64,000 bases of DNA from Aquincola tertiaricarbonis (GTDB lineage: Bacteria > Pseudomonadota > Gammaproteobacteria > Burkholderiales > Burkholderiaceae_C), in contig NZ_CP097636.1 in NCBI RefSeq assembly GCF_023573145.1, positions 2,480,001 through 2,544,000 on the forward strand, in the 5' to 3' direction. The notes beneath the pieces are model-generated. The model worked only from the letters and a program-made list of their open reading frames with translations, did no database searches and was not told the DNA's origin. Below, piece by piece: positions 63,326-64,000 of this stretch (position 1 is the first letter of the stretch; every line of letters begins with the position of its first letter). The position numbers and the translations under genes were made by a program.

Positions 63326-64000
63326 ATGCGCGTCTTCCGCGGTTTCCATCATCCCGGCATCGCACCGGCCTGTGCCCTCACCGTCGGCAACTTCGACGGC
63401 GTGCACCGCGGCCACCAGGCGATGCTGGCCCTGCTCAACAACGAAGCCAGCCACCGCGGCGTGCCCAGCTGCGTGCTCACCTTCGAGCCGCATCCGCGCG
63501 ACTTCTTCGCGATGAAGGCCGGCACGCCCGAGAAGGCGCCGGCCCGCATCGCGACGCTGCGCGACAAGCTCTCGGAGCTGGAGCGCTGCGGCATCGACCA
63601 GGTGGTGGTGCTGCGATTCGACGAACGCTTCGCGGCGCTGACGGCCGAGGCCTTTATGCAGGAGGTGCTGGCCGAGGGCCTGCATGCCCGCTATGTGCTG
63701 GTGGGCGACGACTTCCGCTTCGGCGCGCGCCGCGCCGGCGACTACGCGATGCTGGACGCGGCCGGGCCGCAGCTGGGCTTCGACGTGGCGCGCATGCAGA
63801 GCTATGAGGTGCACGGCCTGCGCGTCAGCAGCTCGGCGGTGCGGCTGGCGCTGGCGGCCGGCGATATGTCGCGCGCCACCGCGCTGCTGGGCCGGCCCTA
63901 CAGCATCAGCGGCCATGTGGTGCACGGCCGCAAGCTGGGCCGCGAGCTGGGCTTTCGCACGCTGAACATCCGCTTCGGCCACCGGCTGCCGGCGGCCGCC
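63326..64000 (+). CDS. ribF: Bifunctional riboflavin kinase/FAD synthetase (3' end beyond window)
   Basis: The first 225 codons are visible. RibF phosphorylates riboflavin to FMN and adenylylates FMN to FAD. The N-terminal FAD synthetase domain has TVGNFDGVHRGHQAML (HxGH type nucleotidyl-transferase motif), LTFEPHPRDFF, and VLVGDDFRFGARRAGDYAML; the C-terminal riboflavin kinase domain begins GHVVHGRKLGRELGFRTLNIRFGHRLP (about 195-223). Full length is usually about 310-330 residues. It probably forms an operon with the pseudouridine synthase gene, 7 bases upstream. Confidence 0.95.
   Translation, partial: MRVFRGFHHPGIAPACALTVGNFDGVHRGHQAMLALLNNEASHRGVPSCVLTFEPHPRDFFAMKAGTPEKAPARIATLRDKLSELERCGIDQVVVLRFDERFAALTAEAFMQEVLAEGLHARYVLVGDDFRFGARRAGDYAMLDAAGPQLGFDVARMQSYEVHGLRVSSSAVRLALAAGDMSRATALLGRPYSISGHVVHGRKLGRELGFRTLNIRFGHRLPAAA

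Overview
The window is GC-rich, densely coded DNA with many four-base ATGA/GTGA/TTGA start-stop overlaps. Gene content (DUF3619/DUF3106 proteins next to a sigma factor, tolQRA, a PEP-CTERM protein, a K+-independent H+-pyrophosphatase, a DUF4212 protein, a TRAP transporter) points to a betaproteobacterium of the order Burkholderiales, most like the Rubrivivax/Leptothrix/Ideonella group. This assignment rests on gene families only; no rRNA or tRNA gene is visible. No CRISPR array, insertion sequence or phage gene was seen.

Layout. 1-5.3 kb: acetolactate synthase large subunit (cut by the left edge), then a divergent compact operon of ECF-type sigma factor, DUF3619, DUF3106, RDD, diacylglycerol kinase and LOG proteins, ending head-on against a PII gene. 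5.4-9.4 kb: FemAB/GNAT-like acyltransferase, soluble pyrophosphatase and, divergently, a proton-pumping pyrophosphatase. 9.4-21.6 kb: a signalling block. A triple-receiver hybrid kinase, CheR, CheB and a receiver-kinase are translationally coupled; facing them are a 1485-residue CHASE/PAS/HPt hybrid kinase and a response regulator with a dead GGDEF-like domain. An FMN riboswitch plus ribH lies between the two groups. 21.8-27.8 kb: aminotransferase, thioesterase, a groES-groEL pair with an unusual C-terminus, and a sulfonate-type binding protein with an arylsulfotransferase-family protein.

28-31.9 kb: tolQ-tolR-tolA, followed 3 bases later not by tolB-pal but by an OLD-like ATPase and a TOPRIM-like DUF4276 protein, a candidate two-gene defence module. 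31.9-35.3 kb: a bufferin-type copper-protective peptide operon (DUF2282 precursor, DUF692, DUF2063, DoxX) with a divergent ECF sigma factor and zinc-finger anti-sigma. 35.3-52 kb: a large region for 5-oxoproline (pyroglutamate) and related cyclic amides. It holds a biotin carboxylase, PxpBC fusion, DUF1445, PxpA, MFS transporter, GntR regulator and pyroglutamyl peptidase, then a second, fused 5-oxoprolinase/hydantoinase with racemase, MarR regulator and TRAP transporter. Perfect palindromes sit in both control regions.

52-64 kb: a lone PilB/GspE-type ATPase with a SHOCT protein, an MscS channel, an EgtB/SenA-like protein that has lost expected iron ligands, a paired acyl-CoA dehydrogenase operon, a PEP-CTERM glycerophosphodiesterase, a P1-family peptidase, an RsuA-type pseudouridine synthase and ribF (cut by the right edge). 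All functional calls come from reading motifs and gene order by eye; no database search was run.
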